Below are positions 16,056 through 24,149 of a stretch of 61,848 nt of DNA, piece after piece. Location: positions 1 to 61,848 of the forward strand of contig JAPDIW010000036.1 in the NCBI GenBank assembly GCA_029259415.1, in the 5' to 3' direction. Below the pieces are notes generated by a model. That model was not told the origin of the DNA. It was given only the letters and a program-made list of their open reading frames with translations, and ran no database searches. The DNA is from Archaeoglobi archaeon (lineage in GTDB: Archaea > Halobacteriota > Archaeoglobi > Archaeoglobales > Archaeoglobaceae). The position numbers were made by a program, and so were the translations under genes. Each line of letters opens with the position of its first letter. The stretch's first letter is position 1.

Positions 16056-16358
16056 TCATATTTCAGCTTTGATAAACAGGCTATACGAATGAAATGGCAG
16101 AATTACACGTTTATCATAATGGCAAACCTCATGGAATAGCTTAATTTCCTCTTCTTTACTGTAATCCCCTGATTTTAGCTTTTCATAATCTTTTGTTCGT
16201 ATAACATACCTTCCGTTTTCAAAGCCTGTCTCATATCCATGCTTTTGGTCATCTCTCGGTGGTAAAACAGGAAATCTGAAATCTCCACAGTCTGTGTGGG
16301 CTATAACTTCCATCTTCTCGTGGTTGAATTCTGTGGATTTAAGAATGAACGGCTTCAT
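16056..16358 (-). CDS. Uncharacterised small protein, element 1
   Basis: A 100-residue protein overlapping the winged-helix gene upstream by 4 bases, hence coupled. It contains VIAHTDCGDFRFPVLPPR and a middle KDYEKLKSGDYSKEEE. There are no membrane segments. The overlap and shared direction suggest a regulator-effector pair, but no toxin fold can be named. Function unknown. Confidence 0.6.
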   Translation of the reverse strand: MKPFILKSTEFNHEKMEVIAHTDCGDFRFPVLPPRDDQKHGYETGFENGRYVIRTKDYEKLKSGDYSKEEEIKLFHEVCHYDKRVILPFHSYSLFIKAEI

Positions 16359-16696
16359 GATTGTTTTCTCTGTTTTAGGCGTTCTATTAACTCGTTTAGT
16401 AATTGCTCAGCTTCCTCAGGGTCGAATTCCATGAGGGCCATATAGTGGTTTTCCATTTCCTTTTCAACTTCTTTTACTCCTTTATCTGTCACAGAATAAT
16501 AGGCAACTGGTGGTCGAGAATTCGGATCTATTTCTCTTGAGATGAATCCTTCTTGCTCTAAAACTTTTAAAACCCTGCTTAGTGTTCCTGAAGTTGCTGG
16601 AAAGTCTTCTAAAATTTGATTATATCTCGCTCGGTTCCCATTTTTCAGAATTATCCTGAGAGTTACAGCCCCATACTTCCTTATTAGTGGATCCAT
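16355..16696 (-). CDS. Winged-helix transcriptional regulator (HxlR/PadR/MarR-like)
   Basis: A 113-residue DNA-binding protein. The N-terminal helices (LIRKYGAVTLRIIL) lead into a winged helix: ARYNQILEDFPATSGTLSRVLKVLEQEGFI, with the wing DPNSRPPVAYYSVTDKG and a C-terminal dimerisation helix (EEAEQLLNELIERL). It faces the RHH gene at 16794 across a palindromic intergenic region and probably binds there. It heads the leftward operon of the element. Confidence 0.85.
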   Translation of the reverse strand: MDPLIRKYGAVTLRIILKNGNRARYNQILEDFPATSGTLSRVLKVLEQEGFISREIDPNSRPPVAYYSVTDKGVKEVEKEMENHYMALMEFDPEEAEQLLNELIERLKQRKQS

Positions 16697-16718
16697 GTTC
16701 CACCTCCATTAAGTTCTT

Positions 16719-16768
16719 ACAACATTGTGGCGAAACCTTTATATAACTTTATCGCAACATAATGTTGT
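16719..16768. promoter_or_regulatory. Divergent promoter with palindromic operator
   Basis: ACAACATT at 16719-16726 is repeated inverted as AATGTTGT at 16761-16768; GGCGA (16729-16733) and TCGC (16752-16755) extend the symmetry. Between the arms lies the TATA-like TTTATATAA. The arms flank the core promoter in the gap between the leftward winged-helix gene and the rightward RHH gene. This is the geometry expected for an operator bound by one of these two regulators. Confidence 0.65.
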
Positions 16769-16793
16769 TAAGAAAAAATGTTGGCGAGCATCT

Positions 16794-16961
16794 ATGAACA
16801 TAGTTCGAAAATTCGTGAGCCTTCCACCAGCATACATCGAGAAAATCCACGCAATAAAGCAGGAGTTGGGAGTTTCAAGTGATTCTGAGGTTATCAGAAG
16901 AGCGATTGACGCTTACGCTGAAGATTTAGGTTTAAAAATTAAAAACTCAGGAGGTGGATGA
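16794..16961 (+). CDS. Ribbon-helix-helix (CopG-like) protein
   Basis: A 55-residue protein: MNIVRKFVSLPPAYIEKI gives the strand and first helix, and ELGVSSDSEVIRRAIDAYAEDLG the second helix. ATG 16794 is preferred over an upstream in-frame ATG at 16725, which lies inside the operator. The stop overlaps the next gene. Likely a copy-control or autoregulatory protein of the element. Confidence 0.75.
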   Translation: MNIVRKFVSLPPAYIEKIHAIKQELGVSSDSEVIRRAIDAYAEDLGLKIKNSGGG

Positions 16962-17202
16962 GTTGCAGACCGCCACACCTCGTAAACTTTCCCCTAAAAG
17001 AAATAAGAGAGTGAATTTATATAAAAGTTACGATTCTAATAAGAGAAAGTTGGTCACATTCAACTCAAATGGGGCGATCTACTTTCCGAAACTCATTCGA
17101 GAAATCTTCAAAGGATATTATTTCACAATTGAAGTTTCCGAAGGCAAGATTGTCTTGGATCCAGTTAAGATAGGCGATTTTCCAGAGGGGGTGCAGGGAT
17201 GA
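16954..17202 (+). CDS. AbrB/SpoVT-like small protein
   Basis: An 82-residue basic protein. The segment KLVTFNSNGAIYFPKLIREI followed by YYFTIEVSEGKIVLDPVK looks like a swapped-hairpin AbrB domain. The N-terminal 30 residues are basic and perhaps disordered. The start is GTG 16954 or TTG 16963; GGAGGTG at 16950-16956 favours the latter. It overlaps the primase gene downstream, so it lies in the replication operon. Confidence 0.6.
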   Translation: MDELQTATPRKLSPKRNKRVNLYKSYDSNKRKLVTFNSNGAIYFPKLIREIFKGYYFTIEVSEGKIVLDPVKIGDFPEGVQG

Positions 17203-19201
17203 ACAGACTCGAGAGTCTTCTCCAGTTTCTGAACAAACCAGATACATGGATCGAGATAAGGCTCATTAGTAAAGGGAGATCTATTCCCAAATTCTACGAA
17301 GGAGTAAATGAGCTGATCGCCGATTATGACTTCCTAAAATCACAGAATGAAAATGGCTTTAACGTTTATTACGGCATACTTCCACGCAAGAGCAAACCTG
17401 ATAGTGGTGGAGGAAGTAAAGAGCATGTCATAGACAAAGCTGACCGGCTCTGGCTCGATGTTGACGTTTTCTCAGTCAAGAGGCCTGAAGAGTATGAAAA
17501 TCTCACAGATGAGGAGATCAAGGCGAGAGTTCTTGAGAAATACGAGGAAGCAAGAAGATCCTCGAGTCAAGAGATATCCACATAACAGTCTGTGTTTACT
17601 CAGGCAGAGGTTTTCAGCCTATAATCAGGCTCAACAAGGAGATTCCAAAGGAGGAAATTGAAGAGCTGAATAAGGTTCTGATCAAGTTCTTGAGAGATCA
17701 CGGTTTTAAGGTTGACAATGCCTGGGATTGTGCCAGAGTTCTTAGACTGCCAGGCTTCTATAATGTCAAGGACAACAGAAGGCTTCTGGCCGAGTTGATT
17801 GAGCTTAACGACAATGTCACAGATGTGGAGGTTATAAGAAGGCTCAAAGAAGAGCTGGAGGAGTCAAAGGAAGAGGAAGAGAGGCCTAAGATTGATGGCG
17901 AGGCCAAGTTTGTTAATGATCTCGGCATACACCTTGACACGATAAGGAAGGTTGACAGAAAACTCGATGAGCTTCTGGAAGTCATTGAACATCCGGACTA
18001 TGACTCACCTTCCGAGGCTGACATGGCCTGTGCCTCCAGACTGCATTACTGGCGATTTAGTGAGCCACAGATTGTAGAGATCCTTAGAAGCTACAGATAC
18101 AGGGAGAAGCTGGAGCGTGATGACTACATTGAGCTTACTCTCTCAAAAGTGGAAAGAAGTGGAGAGCAGTTCAATCCTGCCAAGAATCCCAAGCTATTCC
18201 TGAAGTTGTGTGACATCCAAAATCCCCACAGTGGGGGTAATGAGTTCCGAGTGTTCTATGATGATAAGCAAAAAATTATACCTTCAAAACCTCGGAACAC
18301 TCGGAACACACAGGACACTAAGGACACTCAGAACAACACTACAAAGTCATCACTTTTTGAACCCGACTGTGTTCAGAGGGCCAGAGGAATACCTGATCCA
18401 CAAGCTCTGAAAGTAATATTAGCGTGGCAAAAGAAGAGAAGAATTCCTGAAGACAAGAGAGCCGAATTCATTGATTCATTTATAGCGGCACATAACCTGA
18501 ACCTCTCCATAAGCGAGTATTCAGAGTTGTGGAAGGTTCCAGAATTCACCTGTAATTATGTTCAAGAGCTCGGCCTATGTGTTGGAGAAGGTTGCAGGAT
18601 GAAGCTGCCTCCAGCAGAGAGGCTTATCCTCGACACAGAGAGTGTGGTAATTTTCCACTCGAGTGGAGAGATGGATGTTAAGGTTGCAGGAAAGAGAAAG
18701 ATCATTCCTTTAAAGAAGTTTTTCAGGAAGCAGAAAAGTGAGGTGATAATAAACTCAGCTATCTTTGATGAAGTCTTTCTTGAATGCTATCTTTTGCCTC
18801 CTAATCCACCTTTCTCGGAAGAAGATGCTTTTAGAGTTTACCAAGCATGGCTTGAAATCGCCGACCACGTGAAAACACCAGTAGATGTGGAGAGTGGGCT
18901 TGAATCCACAATAATCGAGATTTTGACAACAAAGAGGGATTACTATTCCTTAGACCTGCTGAAAGAAAAGAAAGTACCACCAAAACGTGGGTTCTTCCTG
19001 GAGGATGGTGTGATCTACGTTGAATCAGAGCTTTTCAAGGAGCTTCTTGAGGAGGCCGGCATAAAGGACCGTAAAGAGAAGGTGGCAAAGGCCATCCAGA
19101 GACTTCTTGCAGGACCTTCAAAGAGAATGAGAGTTGGAAATGAGTTGCGTTACTTCTGGCGTTTCAACCTGCAAGCCATCCAGGCTATTTTGAGGAGATG
19201 A
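17199..19201 (+). pseudogene. Primase-polymerase with PriL-like cysteine domain, frameshifted
   Basis: Two frames make one protein of about 667 residues. The first (17199-17585) ends soon after the archaeo-eukaryotic primase motif RLWLDVDVF. Shifting frame at about 17560 continues as ILESRDIHITVCVYSGRGFQ, then DNAWDCARVLRLPGFYNVKD, the second half of the primase active site. The C-terminal half has FEPDCVQRARG, then TCNYVQELGLCVGEGCRM: four cysteines spaced as in the iron-sulfur C-terminal domain of PriL. A PrimS fold fused to a PriL-like domain is the plan of PolpTN2 of plasmid pTN2. The family copies DNA de novo. As read here the gene is broken by one base. The DNA after the stop also reads DDWEPEVIEDIESSEIAELI in another frame, hinting at a second shift near 19195. 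Confidence 0.75.
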
Positions 19202-19276
19202 CTGGGAGCCAGAAGTGATTGAGGACATTGAGAGCTCGGAGATTGCCGAGCTGATACCTGCAGGAGGTGATGAAGG

Positions 19277-20848
19277 ATGGCAGATTTAGTTAAACTCTAC
19301 GGTCCACCAGGCACCGGAAAGACCACGTGGCTGATCAACAAACTGAAAGAGACCGTTGATGGAGAGAACGTGAAAATCCAGGATGTCATGTTCATCAGCT
19401 TCTCAAACTCTGCTATAAATGAGGCCTGTGAGAGAATCAGAGTTGATAAAGGAGGTGTGGTCACACCATACTTTAGGATACTCCACGGCCTTTGCTTGAG
19501 TTGGCTCACAAAGCAGAGCCCTGGCCTTCGGTATATCGTTGAGACAATGCAGGCTTATGACTTCATTGAAGGTCTTCAGGCCAAGTTCTGTCAGGACCTC
19601 GGCATCCCATACATCAAGGGTGATGATGGCTCGGAAGCTCTCGGCAACCGGATTTTCACGCTGTGGACAAGGACCATAGGTGAACACTACCCAAAGAAGA
19701 GAGATGCTCAGGCCTGCCTCGATTTGCTGTATAAGGTGAATAACGAGGCTGGCCACGTTATTGAGCTGTGGTTAAAGACCAAGGAGAAAACAGGAATCAT
19801 AGACTTCAATGACATGCTTATCGAGGCCTATGAGGATGATATCTTCATTGATGCCAAGGTTGGCTTTATCGATGAGGTTCAGGACTTCAACTCCCTTGAG
19901 TTTGAGATCGCTAAGAAGTTGATAGAGGGCCTTGATGTTGCCTACCTTGCAGGTGATGATGATCAGGCCATTTATGGCTGGAAGGGAGCACGGCCTGAGT
20001 TCTTCCTTAACTTCAAGGGTGAGGAACACGTTCTCCCCAAGTCGTGGAGAGTCCCATCTGAGATCTGGAAGCTTGCAGGAGGCATAATCAGCCAGGTCAA
20101 AACCCGGAAGGAAAAAACCATTATACCGGCCTTCAATGGTGGAGGCTGGAATATCCTTAAGAGAATGTCCTTTGATGAGATTGTCAGAACTGCTGCCATT
20201 CTGTCAAGAAGGCATCCTGACAAAACGGTTTTCCTGCTTTTCAGGACAAATAAGATGGTTTACTACGCTGAGAGGATTCTCATCTCCCTGAGAGTTCCGT
20301 TCAAGAAGCTCAAGGGTGAGTCTCCTTGGGATAAGGAAATCCTCACAGCTTGGAATGTAGTTGCAAAGCTGCGTGGAAAACAACCGCTCAACATACAGGA
20401 AAAGTTCTGGCTGATTGAAAACCTTCGAGAGGAGATCCTTCCACAACACCTCAAGGAGGGTGCTCTTAAATCTCTGGCTGAGGGAGGGCTTCCGATCCAG
20501 TTCTTTGAAGTTTTGCAGTCAAAGGGTGATCCGATCAACCTCATCAACTTCAGAAGCAAGAGGACTGCAAAGATCGTTCAGGATGCCTATCACCCGGTTG
20601 TGGAGGAAAAGATCAACCTCTACGTTGACACAATCCATGCATCCAAGGGAAAGGAAGCTGATATTGTTGTTCTTGCCGATGCAATCACCCAGAATATCGC
20701 ATCAGAGCTGAGAAACGGAGGAAGGGAGAGTGAATTAAGGCTGTTTTATGTAGGGGTCACGAGAGCCAAGAATTTCGTTATTGTGGCCCCTCTTTACAAG
20801 TTCAGGCCCTTCCTGACTCAGGAGGTGGTAGCCTGTGCTCATGTCTGA
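19277..20848 (+). CDS. Superfamily 1 (UvrD/Rep-like) DNA helicase
   Basis: A 523-residue helicase with all major motifs: Walker A GPPGTGKTTWLINKL (residues ~10-24), motif Ia MFISFSNSAINEACERI, Walker B VGFIDEVQDFNSLE, motif III LAGDDDQAIYGWKGA, motif IV region VLPKSWRVPSEIW, motif V TIHASKGKEADIVVL and motif VI RLFYVGVTRAKN. It is shorter than UvrD, with reduced 1B/2B insertions. It follows the primase-polymerase gene with its start inside a likely C-terminal extension of that frame. The pair helicase plus PolpTN2-like primase defines pTN2-type plasmids. Unlike the primase, this gene is intact. Confidence 0.9.
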   Translation: MADLVKLYGPPGTGKTTWLINKLKETVDGENVKIQDVMFISFSNSAINEACERIRVDKGGVVTPYFRILHGLCLSWLTKQSPGLRYIVETMQAYDFIEGLQAKFCQDLGIPYIKGDDGSEALGNRIFTLWTRTIGEHYPKKRDAQACLDLLYKVNNEAGHVIELWLKTKEKTGIIDFNDMLIEAYEDDIFIDAKVGFIDEVQDFNSLEFEIAKKLIEGLDVAYLAGDDDQAIYGWKGARPEFFLNFKGEEHVLPKSWRVPSEIWKLAGGIISQVKTRKEKTIIPAFNGGGWNILKRMSFDEIVRTAAILSRRHPDKTVFLLFRTNKMVYYAERILISLRVPFKKLKGESPWDKEILTAWNVVAKLRGKQPLNIQEKFWLIENLREEILPQHLKEGALKSLAEGGLPIQFFEVLQSKGDPINLINFRSKRTAKIVQDAYHPVVEEKINLYVDTIHASKGKEADIVVLADAITQNIASELRNGGRESELRLFYVGVTRAKNFVIVAPLYKFRPFLTQEVVACAHV

Positions 20849-20858
20849 CCTTTCACGG

Positions 20859-20875
20859 TCCTCCTTCACGGAGGA
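20859..20875 (+). terminator. Stem-loop after the helicase gene
   Basis: TCCTCC, loop TTCAC, GGAGGA, followed by AAAATAAAAA. It is a perfect 6-bp stem 10 bases after the helicase stop and just before the ribosome binding site of the next gene. It could be a terminator-like or RNA-processing element. Confidence 0.35.
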
Positions 20876-20897
20876 AAAATAAAAAGGAGGTGGCAGA

Positions 20898-21071
20898 ATG
20901 TTGGGAGAAGTGGAAGAAGTTTTGAAGGAGTTTTGTGAGTGGTCGGGAAGAGATAGAGAGGAGTACATCCAGCAAGCAGTTTTCGAGAGGCTGAAAGGAG
21001 ATTTGGAGGAGATAGCGAGCTACAACATTCCAAGGGCTAAAGAAATGCTTGGAAAACTTTTGGAGGCTTGA
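20898..21071 (+). CDS. Small helical protein, element 1
   Basis: A 57-residue acidic helical protein (VEEVLKEFCEWSGRDREEYI, AKEMLGKLLEA). AAGGAGGTGG at 20884-20893 is an excellent ribosome binding site for ATG 20898. Its end overlaps the TTG that could start the next gene. Family unknown. Confidence 0.7.
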   Translation: MLGEVEEVLKEFCEWSGRDREEYIQQAVFERLKGDLEEIASYNIPRAKEMLGKLLEA

Positions 21072-21073
21072 AA

Positions 21074-21430
21074 ATGCTGTTGCCCATTGATGAGAGCCTC
21101 AAGGAATGGATAGAGATCGCAGTTGAGTATAAAGTGAAAATAAAGAGATTCAAACAAGGACTCTACCAGATTAGCGATTTAGATCGCATACCGGTTTATC
21201 CGGAGATCCTTGGACGTGCAACAATCGAGGAGGTCTGCAACCTCATCAAGCCATCCGTTCTGTGGATGAATAAGAGGGGATTCGACAAAGAGGATATTGC
21301 TGAGAAGGTCGGAGAGGTTTACGGAATCAACCCGAAACATGCTAAGGTGTTGGTTGAGCGAATTCTTGGAGAACTCGAAAGTAAGGAGGTTGAGGAGGAG
21401 ATTGATATGATGGAGTTTGTGGAGGGGTGA
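21074..21430 (+). CDS. Uncharacterised protein, element 1
   Basis: A protein of about 118 residues: LLPIDESLKEWIEIAVEYKV at the start, then helical NLIKPSVLWMNKRGFDKEDI and AKVLVERILGELESKEVEEE. The middle looks like a small helix-turn-helix (KEDIAEKVGEVYGINPKHAK), but this is tentative. The start is ATG 21074 or TTG 21068. It lies in the helicase operon. Confidence 0.6.
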   Translation: MLLPIDESLKEWIEIAVEYKVKIKRFKQGLYQISDLDRIPVYPEILGRATIEEVCNLIKPSVLWMNKRGFDKEDIAEKVGEVYGINPKHAKVLVERILGELESKEVEEEIDMMEFVEG

Positions 21431-21540
21431 TGGAGATGGGTTATTTGCTTTTAAAATGTGATGTTGGAAAGCCAAATAACAGGATCGAACTGGAAAAGCT
21501 CTTAAGAGGTCAGAGATGGGAGGTTAAGAATCTCGATCTT
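21427..21540 (+). pseudogene. Element gene cut at the right end of element 1
   Basis: The frame begins MMEMGYLLLKCDVGKPNNRI and stays plausible through LEKLLRGQRWEV, then runs into sequence that belongs to a different gene on the other strand. The ATGA overlap with the upstream gene shows it was part of the operon. Only about 35 residues of the original protein remain. Confidence 0.55.
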
Positions 21541-21885
21541 AAATCCTTCAATAGTTACACCATCCGCCGTTATGGTGATAACGTTGCTTCTCCCACCTGC
21601 ATCGAGGATCGGCCTTCCTTTACCGGTATTAACTCCGCATACAGTGACCTGCTTTTTTATCACTACATTTTCGTAGTAAGTTCCGCTATAAACTTCGATA
21701 ACGTCTCCAGGATTTGCATTATCAACTGCAGTTTGGACACTTGCGTAGTCGCATCCAGAAGGGCATACAGTTACTGTCGCAGCTTGTAGTGGAACTGCCA
21801 GCGCAACAAAGATTGTCAAAAACATGTGTATCTGTAAAACCAGTCCGTTTTTAAGTACTCCAGCTGAGCGCATTATACCCTCCAT
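21502..21885 (-). pseudogene. Truncated NosD-like beta-helix surface protein
   Basis: A signal peptide (LQIHMFLTIFVALAVPLQAA) is followed by VCPSGCDYASVQTAVDNANPGDVIEVYSGTYYENV, the classic start of archaeal parallel beta-helix (NosD/PbH1) proteins. VTVCGVN and GVTIEGFKI come next, then the frame collapses at about 21535. A normal member is hundreds of residues longer. The 5' end and promoter side look intact, so the break is where element 1 joins. Confidence 0.8.
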
Positions 21886-22156
21886 TTAACTAGCAGTTGA
21901 ATCAATAAATAAAAAAACAACCCATATATAGATAGCGCTTACTTAGGTAACCTTAGTTTGGTATCCCACGAGTTCTTCAAGCTTAACTCCGGATCTCACC
22001 AAGTGGGTATCGGAGTGAAAAGATAGGGAAGTCCAGGACTGATAACATCCAATCATCTGGTACATCAAAAGAAGAAGATTCTTGACCGGAAACTGCAGAA
22101 CATTAGGAGTTTATAAAGTCAAAATTTCAGACACATTTGAACCTCGGATTTAAAAA
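21886..22156. other. Intergenic chromosomal remnant between the two elements
   Basis: It holds the presumed promoter of the truncated surface protein at its left and otherwise no gene. If element 2 inserted upstream of ftr, the last ~100 bases here are the displaced ancestral upstream region of ftr. Confidence 0.3.
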
Positions 22157-22186
22157 ATAAAAAGATTTAGCTTTAACATATGTTAA
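22157..22186. other. Left attachment site of element 2 (attL)
   Basis: The 13-base core ATAAAAAGATTTA (22157-22169) recurs exactly at 30183-30195. Just inside the element, CTTTAACATATGTTAA (22171-22186) is the inverted partner of TTAACTTAAGTTAAAG (30167-30182) with 14 of 16 matches. Together they form a typical recombinase arm-core-arm site when the ends are joined. Confidence 0.75.
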
Positions 22187-22220
22187 CAATAACTACTTAT
22201 ACCTTGAAGAAAAATTTTAT

Positions 22221-23417
22221 ATGATGAAAACGTTTGAAGAAGTAGATAAATGGCTGACGGAAAACTTCTCTAATAAGAGCACAAAGAATGTGTATTCCAA
22301 CAGTCTAAGGAAATTCTTTGAGTTCGTTGGAATGACTGACAAAGAGTACCTGCAGCAGACAGATAGAGACAGGTTTGCAAGAGACCTTAAGGCATTTATC
22401 GAGGCCAATGCTTACAGAGCACCTAAAAGCCTTAACGTTATGGTAGCAGCAGTAAAGAGCTTCTTTGCTGACCACGGAATCAGGATAGATGAGAGTGAGT
22501 GGAAAAAGATAAAAAGAAGACTCTTACCTCCACCCAGAGAATTAACTGTTGATACTGCAGGGAAACACGACGAATGGAGGAGAATACTGTCCCACATGGA
22601 CATTAAAGGACGCTCTCTATTCCTCTTCTTACTGAGCACAGGATGTAGAATTGGAGAAACCCTACAACTTAAAGTGAGCGACTTGGACTTGAACGCAGAC
22701 CCACCAAGAGCATACATTAGACCAACATACACCAAAGGTGGTTACGGTGGTAGGGTTGTATTTATGAGCTACGAAGCAAGAGACGCGATAAAGGAATGGT
22801 TGAGAGTTAAAGAGAAGACCCTAAAGAGGGTAAGCCCACAACTCTCCTCCCAAGTGTGGGATGACGATAAGGTATGGCCGATGGACCCAACTAATGCTTG
22901 GAGAATCCTGAATGATGCACTAAAAAAGACAGGACTTGATGATAGAGACCCCACCACTGGAAGATACAGAATCCACATCCACAGCACAAGGAAGTTCTTT
23001 AGAAGCAATATTGGATTAGATGATGCCTTGGTGCATGCTTTAATGGGACATGAAGGATACTTGGACAGAAGCTACCTAAGAACTGACCCAGATCGTGCAG
23101 CAGAAGAGTATAAGGCAAACATGCATAGAGTTACAATCTTTGAGAGACAAACACTTGACAAAGTTGAGTTGATAAAGGCATTTGCCCGAAGTTTAGGTAT
23201 AGAGAATATCGACATCAAGATTGCAAGAATACTCGAAGAGCATCCAGAGATGGACGAAGAGCAAGTTATAGGGAAGTTGATAAGACAGGAATTAGCAATA
23301 AAGCAAACAAACAACAAGCAAAGGAAGCTTATAACGGAGGAGGAGCTACCACACTACCTAAACGATGGGTGGGAGATAGAGCACGTAATTAACAACAAGA
23401 TCGTGGTGGCAAAATGA
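22221..23417 (+). CDS. int: Tyrosine-family integrase
   Basis: A 398-residue site-specific recombinase. The N-terminal SAM-like DNA-binding domain (residues ~1-95) includes NKSTKNVYSNSLRKFFEFVG. The catalytic domain has Arg I in LLSTGCRIGETLQLKVSDLD, the Lys strand in TYTKGGYGGRVVF, the H-x-x-R box HIHSTRKFF, the second His in ALMGHEGYLDRSYLR and the nucleophile Tyr in the same stretch (YLDRSYLRTD). A C-terminal ~90-residue extension is unusual. It lies 34 bases inside attL, so it serves this element. It is not split, unlike SSV-type integrases. Confidence 0.93.
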   Translation: MMKTFEEVDKWLTENFSNKSTKNVYSNSLRKFFEFVGMTDKEYLQQTDRDRFARDLKAFIEANAYRAPKSLNVMVAAVKSFFADHGIRIDESEWKKIKRRLLPPPRELTVDTAGKHDEWRRILSHMDIKGRSLFLFLLSTGCRIGETLQLKVSDLDLNADPPRAYIRPTYTKGGYGGRVVFMSYEARDAIKEWLRVKEKTLKRVSPQLSSQVWDDDKVWPMDPTNAWRILNDALKKTGLDDRDPTTGRYRIHIHSTRKFFRSNIGLDDALVHALMGHEGYLDRSYLRTDPDRAAEEYKANMHRVTIFERQTLDKVELIKAFARSLGIENIDIKIARILEEHPEMDEEQVIGKLIRQELAIKQTNNKQRKLITEEELPHYLNDGWEIEHVINNKIVVAK

Positions 23418-23800
23418 ACCTCTTTAATTTTTTTGACTACCTAAAGCAGGCTCTACATTTACCTGAAGAAACCGAGCTAAAGTGGATACCCACAGATAAC
23501 TGCAAATATCGAGGAATGGTCAGCAAAGATGGCAAGACCATCTTTATTTTTGACCCAGACGAAGAGGAGGCAAAGGAAACACTAATCCACGAAGCCATCG
23601 AGCTTTTAATTGTCAGGCTGGCACAGTGTATCGTTAATCCTGAGGTTGCAAGAAGTGAGAAGGAGCTATACAACCTTAAAGAGGCTGCGGTGGAAGTGAT
23701 ACGGCAACTGATTACAGAAGAGGCTGTTATTAAGCAGGGGAGCATTAACGAGCTAATCAGGTTGTTGAAACAAGCAGGAAGAGAGGATTTGATAGAGTAA
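23414..23800 (+). CDS. Uncharacterised protein with HExxE-like motif
   Basis: A 128-residue protein overlapping the integrase by 4 bases (ATGA). KDGKTIFIFDPDEEEAKETL is followed by IHEAIELLIVRLAQ. The HEAIE helix after a beta-rich segment resembles the metal-binding helix of small zincin-like proteins, but a third ligand is not evident. Function unknown; coupling with int suggests a role in mobility or its control. Confidence 0.6.
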   Translation: MNLFNFFDYLKQALHLPEETELKWIPTDNCKYRGMVSKDGKTIFIFDPDEEEAKETLIHEAIELLIVRLAQCIVNPEVARSEKELYNLKEAAVEVIRQLITEEAVIKQGSINELIRLLKQAGREDLIE

Positions 23801-24064
23801 CTACATTTTCAGGTTCTTGATGAATTTTAAACCTTTTTCTGTAATTTTAACTCTGTACGATGCCACTCCTGATGCACTTTCCTCTTTGTCCACTTTTATA
23901 ATCTCAACAAAATTTAGAAGTTCTAAAAAATTACAGTTCTTTTTTACAGTCTCATAGTTCGTTTTGATAATTTTCGAAAGACGGTAGTAGGTGTAAACCT
24001 TCCCATCTGATAGTACTTTCAGGAGTTCGATTTTCTTTTTATCGCTCGTTAATAGTTCAGTCAT
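23801..24064 (-). CDS. Winged-helix DNA-binding protein
   Basis: An 87-residue protein: KIELLKVLSDGKVYTYYRLSKIIKTNYETVKKNC is a clear helix-turn-helix, and SYRVKITEKGLKFI the wing and final helix. It points left, converging on the integrase operon with its stop directly abutting the previous gene. Likely an element regulator. Confidence 0.75.
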   Translation of the reverse strand: MTELLTSDKKKIELLKVLSDGKVYTYYRLSKIIKTNYETVKKNCNFLELLNFVEIIKVDKEESASGVASYRVKITEKGLKFIKNLKM

Positions 24065-24126
24065 ATTGTAGTGGATACAACAATATCAAAAGGCTTATAA
24101 TGAGTAATTCAGAAATTTGTAGTAAA

Positions 24127-24144
24127 CACCACAAAATGGTGGTG
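24127..24144 (+). promoter_or_regulatory. Hairpin covering the lipoprotein ribosome binding site
   Basis: CACCAC, loop AAAATG, GTGGTG. The right arm is the GGTGGTG Shine-Dalgarno of the ATG at 24150, so the stem would mask it. Similar GGTGG hairpins occur at 25180-25195 and 25561-25576 in the same element. Confidence 0.4.
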
Positions 24145-24149
24145 AAAAT

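Noticed and set aside
15126-21540. A direct repeat of the tRNA-Leu 3' end at the right side of element 1
   Set aside because: I looked for TTCGAATCCC and related strings near 21.5 kb and elsewhere in the window and found none, so no attR is claimed for element 1.
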